Source of the DNA: Isobaculum melis
GTDB lineage: Bacteria > Bacillota > Bacilli > Lactobacillales > Carnobacteriaceae
Length of the DNA: 64,000 nt
Reading direction: 5' to 3'
NCBI RefSeq assembly: GCF_900111355.1
Contig: NZ_FOHA01000012.1
Location: 21,570-85,569, forward strand
Positions 34,358-43,856 of the stretch are shown here, one piece after another. The notes beneath the pieces were generated by a model, which searched no databases, had not been told where the DNA came from, and saw nothing but the letters and a program-made list of their open reading frames with translations. Position numbers and translations under genes: made by a program. Position 1 is the first letter of the stretch; every line of letters starts with the position of its first letter.

Positions 34358-36223
34358 CTATTTTTTAATATACAATAAGCGCAAGCCATTCAAAATAACC
34401 AAAATGGTGCTTCCTTCATGACCTACAACTCCTAATGGGAGATTCACAAATTGAAAAAGGTTGGCTGTGATTAAACAAATAATGACAGCAATAGCAAAGA
34501 TAATATTTTGCCAAACAACACGATGTAACCGTTGTGACAAATCATAAGCTGTTACGACTTTTGCTAAATCACTTTTAATCAGGACAATATCTGCAGCCTC
34601 CATGGCAATATCTGTTCCTTGTCCCATTGCAATCCCTACTGTTGCATTCGCAAGTGCTGGAGCATCATTAATGCCGTCTCCAACCATTGCAACCTGTCCA
34701 TATTCTTTTTCTAAAGCTACAACTGCATCCACTTTATTTTCTGGTAAGCAATCAGCAATCACTCTTTTCAAGCCTAATTCTTTTCCGATAACCTGAGCAG
34801 TTGTTTCATGATCTCCAGTGACCATAATCGTCGCTATCCTTCTTTGATTTAATGCAGCAATCATATTTTTTGCCTCTTCACGCACGATATCCTTTAAGGC
34901 TAAAATCCCTACAATCTTCCCATCACAACCAATATAAACCATTGTCTTCCCTTCGTTTGAAAAGCCTTCTGCTTCATCGTAGTAGAACTGCTGTACCGCC
35001 TGCTCTTCAAACCATGCGGCTTTCCCAATTTTCCAATTACTTCCAAGATAAGTTGCTTCGACACCCCAACCTGGAACATCTTGAATGACAGCCTCTTCTT
35101 GGCTTAAATCCCTTACAGGAAAATGATTGACAATGGCTTTTGCTAAAGGATGAACAGATTGACCTTCAATGGACACAATCGCTTGAATCAATTCCTCTTT
35201 TGCTAGCCCATCAGAAATTAGAAAATCTGTTACTTTAGGCTGCCCTTGTGTTAATGTCCCTGTTTTATCAAAAGCGATTCCTTTAATGCCATATAAATTT
35301 TCTAAATGAAGACCACCTTTAAATAAAATACCATTTTTAGCACCAAATGAAATGGCTGCTAATGTAGCAGGTGTCACCGCGGCTACCAAAGCACATGGTG
35401 ATGCGACAATCAATAAGACCATTGCGCGATAAAAAGTTTCATTCCAATCCCACCCCAATAAAAAATGAGGGAGAAACATCATAAATGCAACAAAAATCAG
35501 CACACATTTTACATAAGTATTTTCAAATTTAGAAATTAAAGTAGCTGTTTTAGATGGTAAGCTCTGTGCTTGCTCAACTAAACGTACGATATTGCTAAAT
35601 AAGGTTTGGTCACTTGTATGACTGACAGCCATTGTAACGCCACTACTTAAATTGATCGTTCCGCCATAAATTTGATCTCCCACTGTTTTTTCAAGGGGTA
35701 TCGGCTCACCACTAATTGCAGCTTCATCAATTGTTGTATTCCCAATTGAAATGACACCATCAATGGGTACCTTTTCTCCTGGTCTGACTAATAGTAAATC
35801 TCCCACATTTAAACTTTCAACGCTGACTTCTTTTGTGCCACCATCTGCTAATTTCAGTAAAGCTGTTTCAGGCTGTAGTGCCATTAATTTAGAAATCTCA
35901 TTTTTACTTTTATCCGTTGTATATTCTTCTAATGCACCACTTAAAGAAAAAATAAAAATCAAAACAGCACCTTCAAACCAATAACCAATGATTGAAGCCC
36001 CAATTCCTGATAGAATCATCAATAATTCCACATTTAACTTTTTATGTTCTATCGTGTCTAAAATACCTTCCTTTGCTTGATTAAATCCACCAATGATAAA
36101 GGCTATCACAAAAACAATTGCTGAGAATCCTTCATACTGATGTACTCCCAATTGCCAACCAATGAGAATCAATAAACCACAGATAATCGTTGGTATGAAA
36201 GCTTTCATTTTTTTAATATTCAT
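34358..36223 (-). CDS. P1B-4 type heavy-metal ATPase (Fe/Co/Zn efflux, PfeT/FrvA-like)
   Basis: A 621-residue P-type ATPase with about six to eight membrane helices and no N-terminal metal-binding domain. The phosphorylation motif is DKTGTLTQG, the actuator motif SGEPIP and the hinge [10 protein letters not shown]. The transmembrane metal site reads SPC, and helix 6 carries [14 protein letters not shown] plus HEG[GS]T defines the P1B-4 group, whose members export Fe(II), Co(II) or Zn(II) (PfeT in Bacillus, FrvA in Listeria). RBS AGGAGGGG. A Fur/PerR-type box sits 15 nt upstream of the start, which suits iron or peroxide control. A role in iron detoxification is the most likely. Confidence 0.9.
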   Translation of the reverse strand: MNIKKMKAFIPTIICGLLILIGWQLGVHQYEGFSAIVFVIAFIIGGFNQAKEGILDTIEHKKLNVELLMILSGIGASIIGYWFEGAVLIFIFSLSGALEEYTTDKSKNEISKLMALQPETALLKLADGGTKEVSVESLNVGDLLLVRPGEKVPIDGVISIGNTTIDEAAISGEPIPLEKTVGDQIYGGTINLSSGVTMAVSHTSDQTLFSNIVRLVEQAQSLPSKTATLISKFENTYVKCVLIFVAFMMFLPHFLLGWDWNETFYRAMVLLIVASPCALVAAVTPATLAAISFGAKNGILFKGGLHLENLYGIKGIAFDKTGTLTQGQPKVTDFLISDGLAKEELIQAIVSIEGQSVHPLAKAIVNHFPVRDLSQEEAVIQDVPGWGVEATYLGSNWKIGKAAWFEEQAVQQFYYDEAEGFSNEGKTMVYIGCDGKIVGILALKDIVREEAKNMIAALNQRRIATIMVTGDHETTAQVIGKELGLKRVIADCLPENKVDAVVALEKEYGQVAMVGDGINDAPALANATVGIAMGQGTDIAMEAADIVLIKSDLAKVVTAYDLSQRLHRVVWQNIIFAIAVIICLITANLFQFVNLPLGVVGHEGSTILVILNGLRLLYIKK

Positions 36224-36238
36224 CTTACCCCTCCTAAA

Positions 36239-36253
36239 TGAGAATCGTTATCA
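36239..36253 (-). promoter_or_regulatory. Fur/PerR-type operator of the P1B-4 ATPase
   Basis: TGAGAATCGTTATCA matches the 7-1-7 Fur-family consensus TGATAATNATTATCA at 12 of 14 defined positions. It lies immediately upstream of the AGGAGG ribosome-binding site. Confidence 0.7.
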
Positions 36254-36269
36254 TGACCCTAAACGCACG

Positions 36270-36307
36270 AAAATCTGCTTCCGGTTACCCGAAAACAGAT
36301 TTTTTTG
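36270..36307. terminator. Hairpin upstream of the P1B-4 ATPase
   Basis: AAAATCTG (36270-36277) pairs with CAGATTTT (36296-36303), with an inner CCGG/CCCG-type stem. T7 follows on the plus strand but only a short T-stretch on the minus strand. It may be a weak terminator of the upstream P-type ATPase gene or a leader structure. Confidence 0.45.
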
Positions 36308-36419
36308 AAAGATTTCTATTTAGTTTGTCTGATACTTCTCTTGTAGTATATCATGACTAAACCTTATTTACAATAATTATTAATAAGACTTAGATCCCCT
36401 ATGATTTCCCAGGAAATAA

Positions 36420-38750
36420 TTAGCTTGCTTTTTCTTGCATATGCATCAATTTATCAGATAATTTTCTCATCCAAAAATAAAGTGGCAATGCAACGACAAG
36501 CAACGGGATTGCTACAAGTAGCATTTGCCAGTCCCAAAGAGATGCTAAGGAGAATATCCCTTGGAAAAAGACAAAAATACTATAAAAACAAATCATCATA
36601 GCTGCTAGCATCCCACGAATAATCGCATTCAATGGATAAGACACAGTTACTAATGAGACAAGACAAATACTACCCGTTAGTAGCACACTTAAAGTGGAAA
36701 TCTGCTCATAAGTGAAACCTAAATATTTACCAATAAAAGTAATAATCAGAATCATCAATACAACTAAAACTCCTGCAGATAAAGCAGGCTTCATTACATT
36801 CTTCAAGAAATTACCTTTAATCCGTTCATAGTTTGGTCTAAGAGCCAAAAAGAAGGAAGGAATGCCAACAGTCAAAGCTGTAATCGGTGTTAATTGGATT
36901 AACTGAAATGGATACGGACTGTTAATAAAGATAAATAAGACAGCTAAAATCGCAGAGTATACGGTTTTTGTTAAATAGAGTGAAGCAACACGTTGAATAT
37001 TATTGACAACACGTCTTCCCTCCATAACAACCCCAACCATGCCATCAAAATTAGAATCTAATAAAACAAAATCAGAAACACTTTTTGCTGCATCACTACC
37101 ACTTGCCATTGCAATGCTACAATCTGCTTCGCGCAAAGCTAAAATATCATTAACCCCATCACCAGTCATCCCAACAGTATGACCTTCTTTTTTCAAGGCT
37201 TGAATGAGGTATTTCTTTTGTTCAGGACTCACTCGACCAAAAACACGATAGTATGCAACAATCTCAGTTAAATCTGCATCAAGAGCAAGTTGACTCATAT
37301 CGATAAATCGCTCAGCATTTTCCACACCTGCTTGAAGAGCAATATGTGAAACGGTTTGAGGATCATCTCCTGAAATCACACGAATAGAAACATCTTGTTC
37401 CTTAAAATAAGCTAGCGTTTGAACAGCTTCTGAGCGCAAAGTATCCTTTAATAGGATAAATCCTAACAATTCTAGTTCACTAGGTAAATAATTTCCCGGG
37501 AAATTATCCTTCGATTGTGCTACTGCAAGTACTCGAACACCTTCTTGTTTATGGATGGCAATCTTTTCTTGTTGCACATCCGTTAGATTTGGCAATACAT
37601 ACTCAGGCGCCCCAAAAACAATTGAACCTGCTTCTTGATAATGTACCCCACTCCATTTTCTTGCCGAAGAGAATGGTACAACGTGATCTGCTTGCCAAAG
37701 AGGTGGCGTCGCAAAATATTTACTAAGCGCCAAGCTGGTTGGATTATTATCAGCTAAACTATGAAGTGCTGCTCCCATCACAGCTTCCATTTGTTCTTCA
37801 TCTACACCATTTTCTAGGATTGTACCAAGCACTTTTAAATGACCATCTGTAATCGTACCGGTTTTATCTAAGCATAAGACATCAACTCTTGCTAATGTTT
37901 CAATTGAGCCCATTCGTTTCACTAACACTTTTTTACGACTTAAATGAACAATTCCCACTGCTAAAGCAATCGAAGTAATCAGCATCAAGCCTTCAGGAAT
38001 AATGCCAATAATGGCTGCTGAACTCCCTAAAATGGATTGATTGATGGGTACATGCTGTAAATGATTAGAGACGAACAGTAAAATACCAATTGGGAAAATT
38101 GCAAAGCTAAGCACACGGATAATTTTTTGTAACATCTCTAATAATTCACTATTGATTTTCTTATCCCGTTTCACTTCCATTGAAAGCTTAGCTGCATAGC
38201 TTTCTTCACCAATAGCTGTGGCCTCAAGATAGGCATTCCCGCTCACAATATAACTTCCTGAAAGCACTTGATCTCCTTTGTACTTAAAAACAGGATCCGC
38301 TTCCCCTGTAAGTTGAGATTCATCTACCTCTAAACCAGTCGTCTCTAACACATGACCATCCACACACAATTGCTCTCCTGAAGTGACATATAAAACATCA
38401 TTTTGAACAATTTGTTCAGGTGTTACTTTTTCTTTTTCGCCTTGTCTGATGACTGTTAATTTTAATTGACTTAAAATCGATAAGCGATCAATATTCTTCT
38501 TTGCACGAATCTCTTGCACAATACCAATAAAAATATTGGTTAAAATGACACCAAGAAATACGAGGTTTTTATAACTACCTGTATAAATAATAAAACAAGC
38601 AATCACAACATTAATCATATTAAAAAGGGTAAAAATATTATCATAAAAAATTCGTTTGAGGCTTCTTGTTAATGGTTTTAGCGGTTTGTTTGTTTCGCCC
38701 TTTTCCATCTTTATTGCCACTTCTTCTTTTGTTAATCCGCTAATCCTCAT
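36420..38750 (-). CDS. Cation-transporting P-type ATPase (CtpE-like)
   Basis: A 776-residue P-type ATPase with about ten membrane helices. Motifs are LTGEADP (actuator), DKTGTITDG (phosphorylated Asp), TGDGVNDILALREAD (hinge) and IPEGLMLITSIALAVG in helix 4, where PEGL is the ion-site motif of P2-like calcium and manganese pumps. The C-terminal TVGIPSFFLALRPN segment resembles mycobacterial CtpE, linked to Ca2+ uptake. No heavy-metal CPC/SPC motif is present. RBS GGAGG precedes the ATG by 8 nt. Ion specificity is inferred only (Ca2+ likely, others possible). It lies upstream of the P1B-4 ATPase, with a 196-nt gap and a separate promoter. Confidence 0.82.
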   Translation of the reverse strand: MRISGLTKEEVAIKMEKGETNKPLKPLTRSLKRIFYDNIFTLFNMINVVIACFIIYTGSYKNLVFLGVILTNIFIGIVQEIRAKKNIDRLSILSQLKLTVIRQGEKEKVTPEQIVQNDVLYVTSGEQLCVDGHVLETTGLEVDESQLTGEADPVFKYKGDQVLSGSYIVSGNAYLEATAIGEESYAAKLSMEVKRDKKINSELLEMLQKIIRVLSFAIFPIGILLFVSNHLQHVPINQSILGSSAAIIGIIPEGLMLITSIALAVGIVHLSRKKVLVKRMGSIETLARVDVLCLDKTGTITDGHLKVLGTILENGVDEEQMEAVMGAALHSLADNNPTSLALSKYFATPPLWQADHVVPFSSARKWSGVHYQEAGSIVFGAPEYVLPNLTDVQQEKIAIHKQEGVRVLAVAQSKDNFPGNYLPSELELLGFILLKDTLRSEAVQTLAYFKEQDVSIRVISGDDPQTVSHIALQAGVENAERFIDMSQLALDADLTEIVAYYRVFGRVSPEQKKYLIQALKKEGHTVGMTGDGVNDILALREADCSIAMASGSDAAKSVSDFVLLDSNFDGMVGVVMEGRRVVNNIQRVASLYLTKTVYSAILAVLFIFINSPYPFQLIQLTPITALTVGIPSFFLALRPNYERIKGNFLKNVMKPALSAGVLVVLMILIITFIGKYLGFTYEQISTLSVLLTGSICLVSLVTVSYPLNAIIRGMLAAMMICFYSIFVFFQGIFSLASLWDWQMLLVAIPLLVVALPLYFWMRKLSDKLMHMQEKAS

Positions 38751-38933
38751 CTAGCCAACCTCCCTGTACACTTCTCTCTTTTTATTGTACTGATATAACC
38801 AGATTCTAACATCCGTCTATAGGATGAGTTTTTAATTTTAGAAAGCTTATGTATACAATCATTTAAAGTTAATATTATCATATTTTTTTATAAAAAGGCT
38901 CAGTGAATGGACATTTTTAATAAAAGTTTATAA

Positions 38934-38978
38934 AAAAAGCTGAGATAAACTTTTATTCGTTTTATCTCAGCTTTTTAT
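38934..38978 (-). terminator. Terminator of the FemX-type gene
   Basis: AAAAAGCTGAGATAAA pairs perfectly with TTTATCTCAGCTTTTT (right arm about 38960-38976) around 10 nt. It overlaps the stop region of the convergent-side gene; T-runs occur on both strands. Confidence 0.9.
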
Positions 38979-40195
38979 TATTCCGTATTGCTACGTCGTT
39001 TTTTACGAAGTGCATAAGCCCATTCGCTTAATCCATATAATAATTTATTTACAGGAAAATCGAATTCTCCAATAAATTCATTAATCATAGGGTTGAAGTT
39101 TGATTTAAATTTGGTTAAACCATCATTTAAATCCCCTTGAACACCACCCATATTACACCATTCACACCCACGGTCAAAAGCAAAATTCATGTTTTCAACA
39201 TAAATCATATATTGAGGATAGAATTTTTTAAAATCATCATTCATTCCAGCATAAAGCATTTCCATTGTATTTCCAAATTTAATCGACAATACACCTGCAA
39301 TCACAACATTGGTTGGATAGGTTTCTTTAAAAGCTGTGAATTCTTGAATATATTTGCTAACAGATTTCTTTTGATCATTTAAGCGATTTAATTTTTTACG
39401 CGCATTTTCTGGTGTTTCAGCAATTTCTTTTTCAATTGCCTCTAAGTCTGCAGTGAATTCATTTAATTTATCATCAAGATTTACTTCACCTAAAAACAGA
39501 AAAGCATCATCGCCATAAGTCTCCATCAGATGCTTGAAGTATTCACGATTCCGAAGATTTACACCTTTTCTTTCTTCTGTTAATTCTACCACATCGCTAA
39601 ATTCATCTAGTCTTTCTGCACCCGTTACAGAAACATGTACGCCTCTTTTTTGTGCATCTTTTAGTAAGCGTCTTGTATGTCTTGGCAAGTCTTCTTCAAA
39701 GGTCTCACTCTTATATACATTCGCTTGATAGCGTGGCTGAATATTTTCTGAAATATTTGTAGCAAAGCTTTTATGCTTACCACCAGCGTAGGCAATATTG
39801 TCCATTTCTTCTGTTACATCGTAATGATCATCATTTTGTTCAGTTACTTTGTAGTCGTTGTAATGGATTGATGGATCCGATTTAATAAACAAGCAATGTT
39901 TTGTTTTCGCAAATTTTTTGAGATTTTTCATAAAAAATTCAACTAATTCACGATTTTTATAGTCCATTACTGGTCCTCTTGGTGTATAAAACATTGTAAA
40001 TTTAAGTGGTAAAAGTTTGATTAAGACTAAACTAGAAGCAACTAATTGTCCGTCTTGATAGACCCCTACAATTTCAGACTCCCAATTATATTTAACCTTT
40101 GCCCAAGATGATGATTGCAATAAATTACATAATGGATTACTTTTCACAAAATCATCGTGTTCCTTGGGATCAATCCCTACTTTAAACGTGTACAT
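38978..40195 (-). CDS. FemABX/MurM-type peptidoglycan cross-bridge aminoacyltransferase
   Basis: A 405-residue peripheral enzyme of the Fem family, which adds amino acids from aminoacyl-tRNA to the peptidoglycan stem lysine. Two acyltransferase-like subdomains (about 1-170 and 175-390) are interrupted by a charged helical coiled-coil (about 245-300, DLEAIEKEIAETPENARKKL), the tRNA-binding arm. Typical motifs are LLQSSSWAKVKYNW, FYTPRGPVMDY and LYAGMNDDFKKFYPQYMIY. In enterococci such enzymes (BppA) build an Ala-Ala bridge; whether this is the first- or second-residue enzyme cannot be told. RBS GGGGAG precedes the ATG. Monocistronic. Confidence 0.88.
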   Translation of the reverse strand: MYTFKVGIDPKEHDDFVKSNPLCNLLQSSSWAKVKYNWESEIVGVYQDGQLVASSLVLIKLLPLKFTMFYTPRGPVMDYKNRELVEFFMKNLKKFAKTKHCLFIKSDPSIHYNDYKVTEQNDDHYDVTEEMDNIAYAGGKHKSFATNISENIQPRYQANVYKSETFEEDLPRHTRRLLKDAQKRGVHVSVTGAERLDEFSDVVELTEERKGVNLRNREYFKHLMETYGDDAFLFLGEVNLDDKLNEFTADLEAIEKEIAETPENARKKLNRLNDQKKSVSKYIQEFTAFKETYPTNVVIAGVLSIKFGNTMEMLYAGMNDDFKKFYPQYMIYVENMNFAFDRGCEWCNMGGVQGDLNDGLTKFKSNFNPMINEFIGEFDFPVNKLLYGLSEWAYALRKKRRSNTE

Positions 40196-40373
40196 ACTAA
40201 AAAAGCTCCCCTCTCATCATAATTCCCTACTAGTACAATACCATAATTCACTTCATTAGGATAGTCATCTTTTATTGATTTTTCATAAAAAAAACAAATA
40301 AAAGCGATATCATAGCATGGAATTTCTATTCTCAAAAAGACATTACGGTCAATCTATTATTCTGATGATTAAT

Positions 40374-40994
40374 TCATTTTTTATTTGTCAGTCGGAGCAG
40401 CACAGCGCAAACCCCAGCTGTCGCCAATCCCGCAATGACCGCTTCTGGAATACCAGAGGTGGCAATCACAGCAATAATTGCACCATAAACTGCTGAACCG
40501 CTTTTGCCAATGACATCTGCATAAGATGCTGAGAATAAAAAATAAATCATATTCATGACTAAAATGGTATTCACTAATGAGCCAGCTAATCCTGCGATAA
40601 AAAGTGAAATAGATTGTCGACGATTTTTCATCACTTTCTTTAAACCGATAAAAACAAAATAAGGAACCACACCAATTAAAATTCTTGGAATAAATACAAT
40701 CAACAATGATTTTAAGCTCCCTTGACTTGTGCCTATCACAGGAATAAAAGGAGAAAAAACAAAGGACAGAACGGTAGGCATTGTGGTTGCTCGGATTAAG
40801 CTAATCAAACCAAAAATACTCCCTAAGCCAGCACCAATTTTTGGTCCCAGAACAATAGAAGCAATAATGACTGGAATATGCATTGTGGTTGCATTAATCG
40901 GTCCAAGTGGAATAAACCCTAATGGAGTAACCGCTAGTAAAATCATTAACGCTAAAAACATCGCTGTCAATGTAAATTCTTTCGTTTTTTTCAT
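40374..40994 (-). CDS. ECF transporter S component (vitamin uptake; PanT-like family)
   Basis: A 206-residue membrane protein with about six helices, the substrate-capture subunit of an energy-coupling-factor transporter. The N-terminal FTLTAMFLALMILLAVTP and the FIPLGPINATTMHIPVIIAS region are typical of the ECF_trnsprt S-component family, which includes pantothenate and other vitamin carriers. Ala-rich helix 1 provides the contact to EcfT. The shared EcfA/A'/T module is not in this window. The start at 40994 follows AAGGAG; a frame extension to 41042 lacks an RBS. The vitamin is uncertain, and no riboswitch is recognised in the 50-100 nt upstream. Confidence 0.82.
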   Translation of the reverse strand: MKKTKEFTLTAMFLALMILLAVTPLGFIPLGPINATTMHIPVIIASIVLGPKIGAGLGSIFGLISLIRATTMPTVLSFVFSPFIPVIGTSQGSLKSLLIVFIPRILIGVVPYFVFIGLKKVMKNRRQSISLFIAGLAGSLVNTILVMNMIYFLFSASYADVIGKSGSAVYGAIIAVIATSGIPEAVIAGLATAGVCAVLLRLTNKK

Positions 40995-41053
40995 AGAGAA
41001 GCTCCTTACTATTATTTGTATCATTGTGATTATTTTAATCAATAATTGCTATT

Positions 41054-41082
41054 ATTTTAGACTTTTTTTGACAATAAATCAA
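41054..41082 (-). promoter_or_regulatory. Promoter of the ECF S-component gene
   Basis: On the minus strand a -35 TTGATT (41077-41082) and a -10 TAAAAT (41054-41059) are 17 nt apart, about 60 nt before the start. Confidence 0.6.
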
Positions 41083-41263
41083 TCTTTCGCTACTTAACTA
41101 GCTGATTGTACCTCAATTATCATAAAACAGTTTATTTAAAATTGAAAGCTTTATCACTAAAAAATGAGAAAGGATTCTTAGCTGTCTATTCGTCTGATGA
41201 TATTGTAAAACTTGTTCAAAAGAGGTAGGCTCATGTTATAGCAATCAAATAAGGAGCAGTAAA

Positions 41264-41650
41264 ATGAAAAAATTGAACAGACTTTTACCATTGTTCATGT
41301 TAAGCCTACTACTTTTAGGCGGCTGTGCAACAAGCAATGAGAAAAACAAGACAGACCAAGAGCAAGCTTCTGAAAATAATAAATCCGTAACTGATGCACA
41401 AGAAAATCAAGCTTCTTCAGAAGAAATCACATCACAACAGCTAGACTTTACTGCTGAACAGGCAATTGAATACCTTAGCGCTGAACTAAATCACAGTCCA
41501 GATCTTACTTATGGCGTTATTGGTCTCAATCCAGATGGGCAGTCTTACCAAATACGTGTTATTGTTAAATCCTATGTTGAAAATGGCGGAACTGGAACCG
41601 CTGGCCTATATGATGTCTATAGCGACCAGCATGTAGAGCTTCATCACTAA
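41264..41650 (+). CDS. Small lipoprotein
   Basis: A 128-residue predicted lipoprotein: basic N-terminus, hydrophobic helix and lipobox LLGGC (Cys21). Then comes an Asn/Gln/Glu/Ser-rich flexible spacer (to about residue 62) and a small C-terminal domain of about 65 residues (FTAEQAIEYLSAELNHSPDL; YQIRVIVKSYVENGGTGTAG; YDVYSDQHVELH). Family not recognised; the C-terminal shape resembles small surface domains found in lactic-acid-bacterial lipoproteins. RBS AAGGAG precedes the ATG. Monocistronic with its own terminator. Confidence 0.78.
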   Translation: MKKLNRLLPLFMLSLLLLGGCATSNEKNKTDQEQASENNKSVTDAQENQASSEEITSQQLDFTAEQAIEYLSAELNHSPDLTYGVIGLNPDGQSYQIRVIVKSYVENGGTGTAGLYDVYSDQHVELHH

Positions 41651-41698
41651 ATCAACCTTTGATGAAACAAGGCTTTCAGTAATCCTTATATATCAAAG

Positions 41699-41732
41699 AA
41701 AGGTTGAAGCAAAAAACTTCAACCTTTTTATT
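41699..41732 (+). terminator. Terminator of the small lipoprotein gene
   Basis: AAAGGTTGAAG (to 41709) pairs with CTTCAACCTTT (41717-41727) around a 7-nt A-rich loop, followed by TTATT. Confidence 0.9.
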
Positions 41733-41815
41733 CGTTTTCACAAAATGAAGTTAATAGCTGCTGATTGCTACTCACTTGTTGCTTAGTTTTATTTTAGCCT
41801 ATTTTTATGCCTAAA

Positions 41816-43201
41816 TCATCCCGTCATAATATTTTCCTGAGGGTAACGCAACTTCACTGAATCCTTATCGCCTTTTTTAATTAAAGCAAAGAAAATTGTA
41901 AAGGTGCCTACTCTACCAATAAACATTAATACTGCACATAAAATCTTGCCTAATACTGTCATATGAGGTGTTAGGCCTAAGGTTGAGCCAACTGTACCAA
42001 AGGCTGAGATTACTTCAAATAGCAGGTATTCAATCCCAAAGCCTTCAGGAATCTTCTCTGTAATACTTAAAACCATTGTCGAGACAATGACCAAACCTGC
42101 TGCCAAAAAGAATAAGGCAAAGGCTCTTTCTACAACTTCATTACTGACACGACGCTCATGAAACTCTGTATCTTTTCGTCCTTTAAAAATACAACGAATT
42201 TTCAGTACCATTAAGCCTAAGGTTGTTGTTTTCAAACCACCTGCAGTTGAACCAGGTGAGCCACCAATAAACATTAAAACCATTGTCAAAACAATTCCTG
42301 CAACAGAAACGGTTGTATAGTCGACTGAGTAAAAACCTGCTGTTCTAGGTGTAACAGCTGCAAAAATCGAATTAAAGAGCTTATCAGAAAAACTCATTCC
42401 TTTTAAGCCTTCATTCATATCTGTTAAAAAGAAAATGATGGCACCACCAATTAATAGGACCGCAGTGACACGTAAAACCAAAGCGGTATGCAAGGACTTA
42501 CGTTTTTTGCTAAATGGATAAATATCCATCCAGACAATAAAACCAAGCCCACCACTGATAATCAATGCACTAATCACCATCAAAATAAATGGATTTTGCT
42601 GATAAGGAACCAGGCTATCTCCAAATAAATCAAAGCCCGCATTACAAAAGGCGGAAACTGCATGGAAGATGCCATAATAAATCCCTTTACCTACCCCATA
42701 CTGAGGAATAAAGGTAAACATCATTAAAACTGCACCTGCAAATTGGAAGAAAAGCGAAAACTTTACCATATAAATCACGCGCTTTAAAATCCCAGATGAG
42801 CTATCTGCATTCATCGCTTCCTGCATCACCATTCGTGTCCGCATATTGATTTTTTTCCGTGAAACAAGAAAGGCTAAGACTGTAAGCGACATAAACCCTA
42901 ACCCACCAACTTCAATTAACATCATAATCAAGGTCTTACCAAATAAACTCCAATGGGCTGCAGTGTTAACAGTTGTTAGGCCTGTTACACAAACTGCTGA
43001 TGTTGCCGTAAAGACCGCATCAATAAACGGTGTTGAGGTCCCATTTGCAGAGGAAATTGGCAAGCTTAATAAGGTGCCTCCAAAAAAGATAATCATTAAA
43101 AAACCAATCGTTAAAATTTGAACCGGTTTAAATGCAAAACCTACTTTTTTTCTTTTTAACATCTCACTATCAGGGTCATTTCGTTCAGGATGAAATGACA
43201 C
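41816..43201 (-). CDS. ntpJ: KtrB/TrkH-type K+ transporter (NtpJ)
   Basis: A 461-residue membrane protein with four M1-P-M2 repeats of the Ktr/Trk superfamily. The four filter segments, each with the conserved Gly, are visible: CVTGLTTV, FCNAGFDLF, TPRTAGFYS and GTVGSTLGL. It takes up K+, probably with a KtrA-type gating protein encoded elsewhere. It follows ntpD after 18 nt, as the last gene of the Na+-ATPase operon; linked K+ uptake balances the charge of Na+ export. Translation probably starts at GTG 43201 behind AAAAGG. The small ntpH gene of the E. hirae operon has no equivalent in the gap. Confidence 0.9.
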   Translation of the reverse strand: MSFHPERNDPDSEMLKRKKVGFAFKPVQILTIGFLMIIFFGGTLLSLPISSANGTSTPFIDAVFTATSAVCVTGLTTVNTAAHWSLFGKTLIMMLIEVGGLGFMSLTVLAFLVSRKKINMRTRMVMQEAMNADSSSGILKRVIYMVKFSLFFQFAGAVLMMFTFIPQYGVGKGIYYGIFHAVSAFCNAGFDLFGDSLVPYQQNPFILMVISALIISGGLGFIVWMDIYPFSKKRKSLHTALVLRVTAVLLIGGAIIFFLTDMNEGLKGMSFSDKLFNSIFAAVTPRTAGFYSVDYTTVSVAGIVLTMVLMFIGGSPGSTAGGLKTTTLGLMVLKIRCIFKGRKDTEFHERRVSNEVVERAFALFFLAAGLVIVSTMVLSITEKIPEGFGIEYLLFEVISAFGTVGSTLGLTPHMTVLGKILCAVLMFIGRVGTFTIFFALIKKGDKDSVKLRYPQENIMTG

Positions 43202-43219
43202 AGGCTCCTTTTAATTGTG

Positions 43220-43852
43220 TTATTTTACGATGTCTTTGACCTTCATCATCCGTGTAATGGTGCTTCGTTCATTTTCTTCCAATTTCATGGCAATAAATTT
43301 AATCGTTTCCTGTAGTTGTGGAATGGTCATATACTCTAGTGCATTCACACGACGACGGGTTTTCTCAATTTCATCCGCCATTAATTGACATGTTTTTTCA
43401 ATTTCTGCTAGCTTCAATAAATTAGGCATACTATCAGAAATTTTTTGAATCGAGCTATCCATTTCACTAGTAGTCGTCACAAAACCATAAGGAAAAATAC
43501 TTTCCTCAGCTTGTTCACTTTTGCGTCTCATATTCATGATGGGGACATTGACACTCATAATATTTTTTTCAGCAACTGATACTTCAATTTCTTCTTTTGG
43601 AAAAACAATCGCTTCTTCAATGAATTCCTGACTCACAATCGCACTTGCCATCATAAAATCACTCATACCAGCGTGTAATTCTTTTTCCACTTCGTCTCTT
43701 AAAGCATCATTTTGACGAATTAATAAAATAAAGCGACGCATTAACTCATCTTGCTTATCTTTCAATAATTTATGCCCTCTGGTTGCAGTTGTCAACCTTT
43801 TTTTCAAGCGGGTCATTTCCATCCTTGTTGGATTTACATTTAATCTTACCAT
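43220..43852 (-). CDS. ntpD: V-type ATPase subunit D
   Basis: A 210-residue central-stalk subunit of the V1 motor, rotating inside the A3B3 ring. The N-terminal coiled coil ([31 protein letters not shown], shown in parts: [18 protein letters not shown]) and the C-terminal helix ([17 protein letters not shown]) are diagnostic. Length matches the E. hirae protein. It starts 4 nt after the ntpB stop, in the order A-B-D. It should pair with subunit F (NtpG), encoded at 47029. Confidence 0.93.
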   Translation of the reverse strand: MVRLNVNPTRMEMTRLKKRLTTATRGHKLLKDKQDELMRRFILLIRQNDALRDEVEKELHAGMSDFMMASAIVSQEFIEEAIVFPKEEIEVSVAEKNIMSVNVPIMNMRRKSEQAEESIFPYGFVTTTSEMDSSIQKISDSMPNLLKLAEIEKTCQLMADEIEKTRRRVNALEYMTIPQLQETIKFIAMKLEENERSTITRMMKVKDIVK

Positions 43853-43856
43853 GAGA

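Noticed and set aside
40995..41160. Vitamin riboswitch upstream of the ECF S-component gene
   Set aside because: The leader from the mapped promoter is only ~50-60 nt, too short for TPP, FMN or folate riboswitches, and no conserved core was found.
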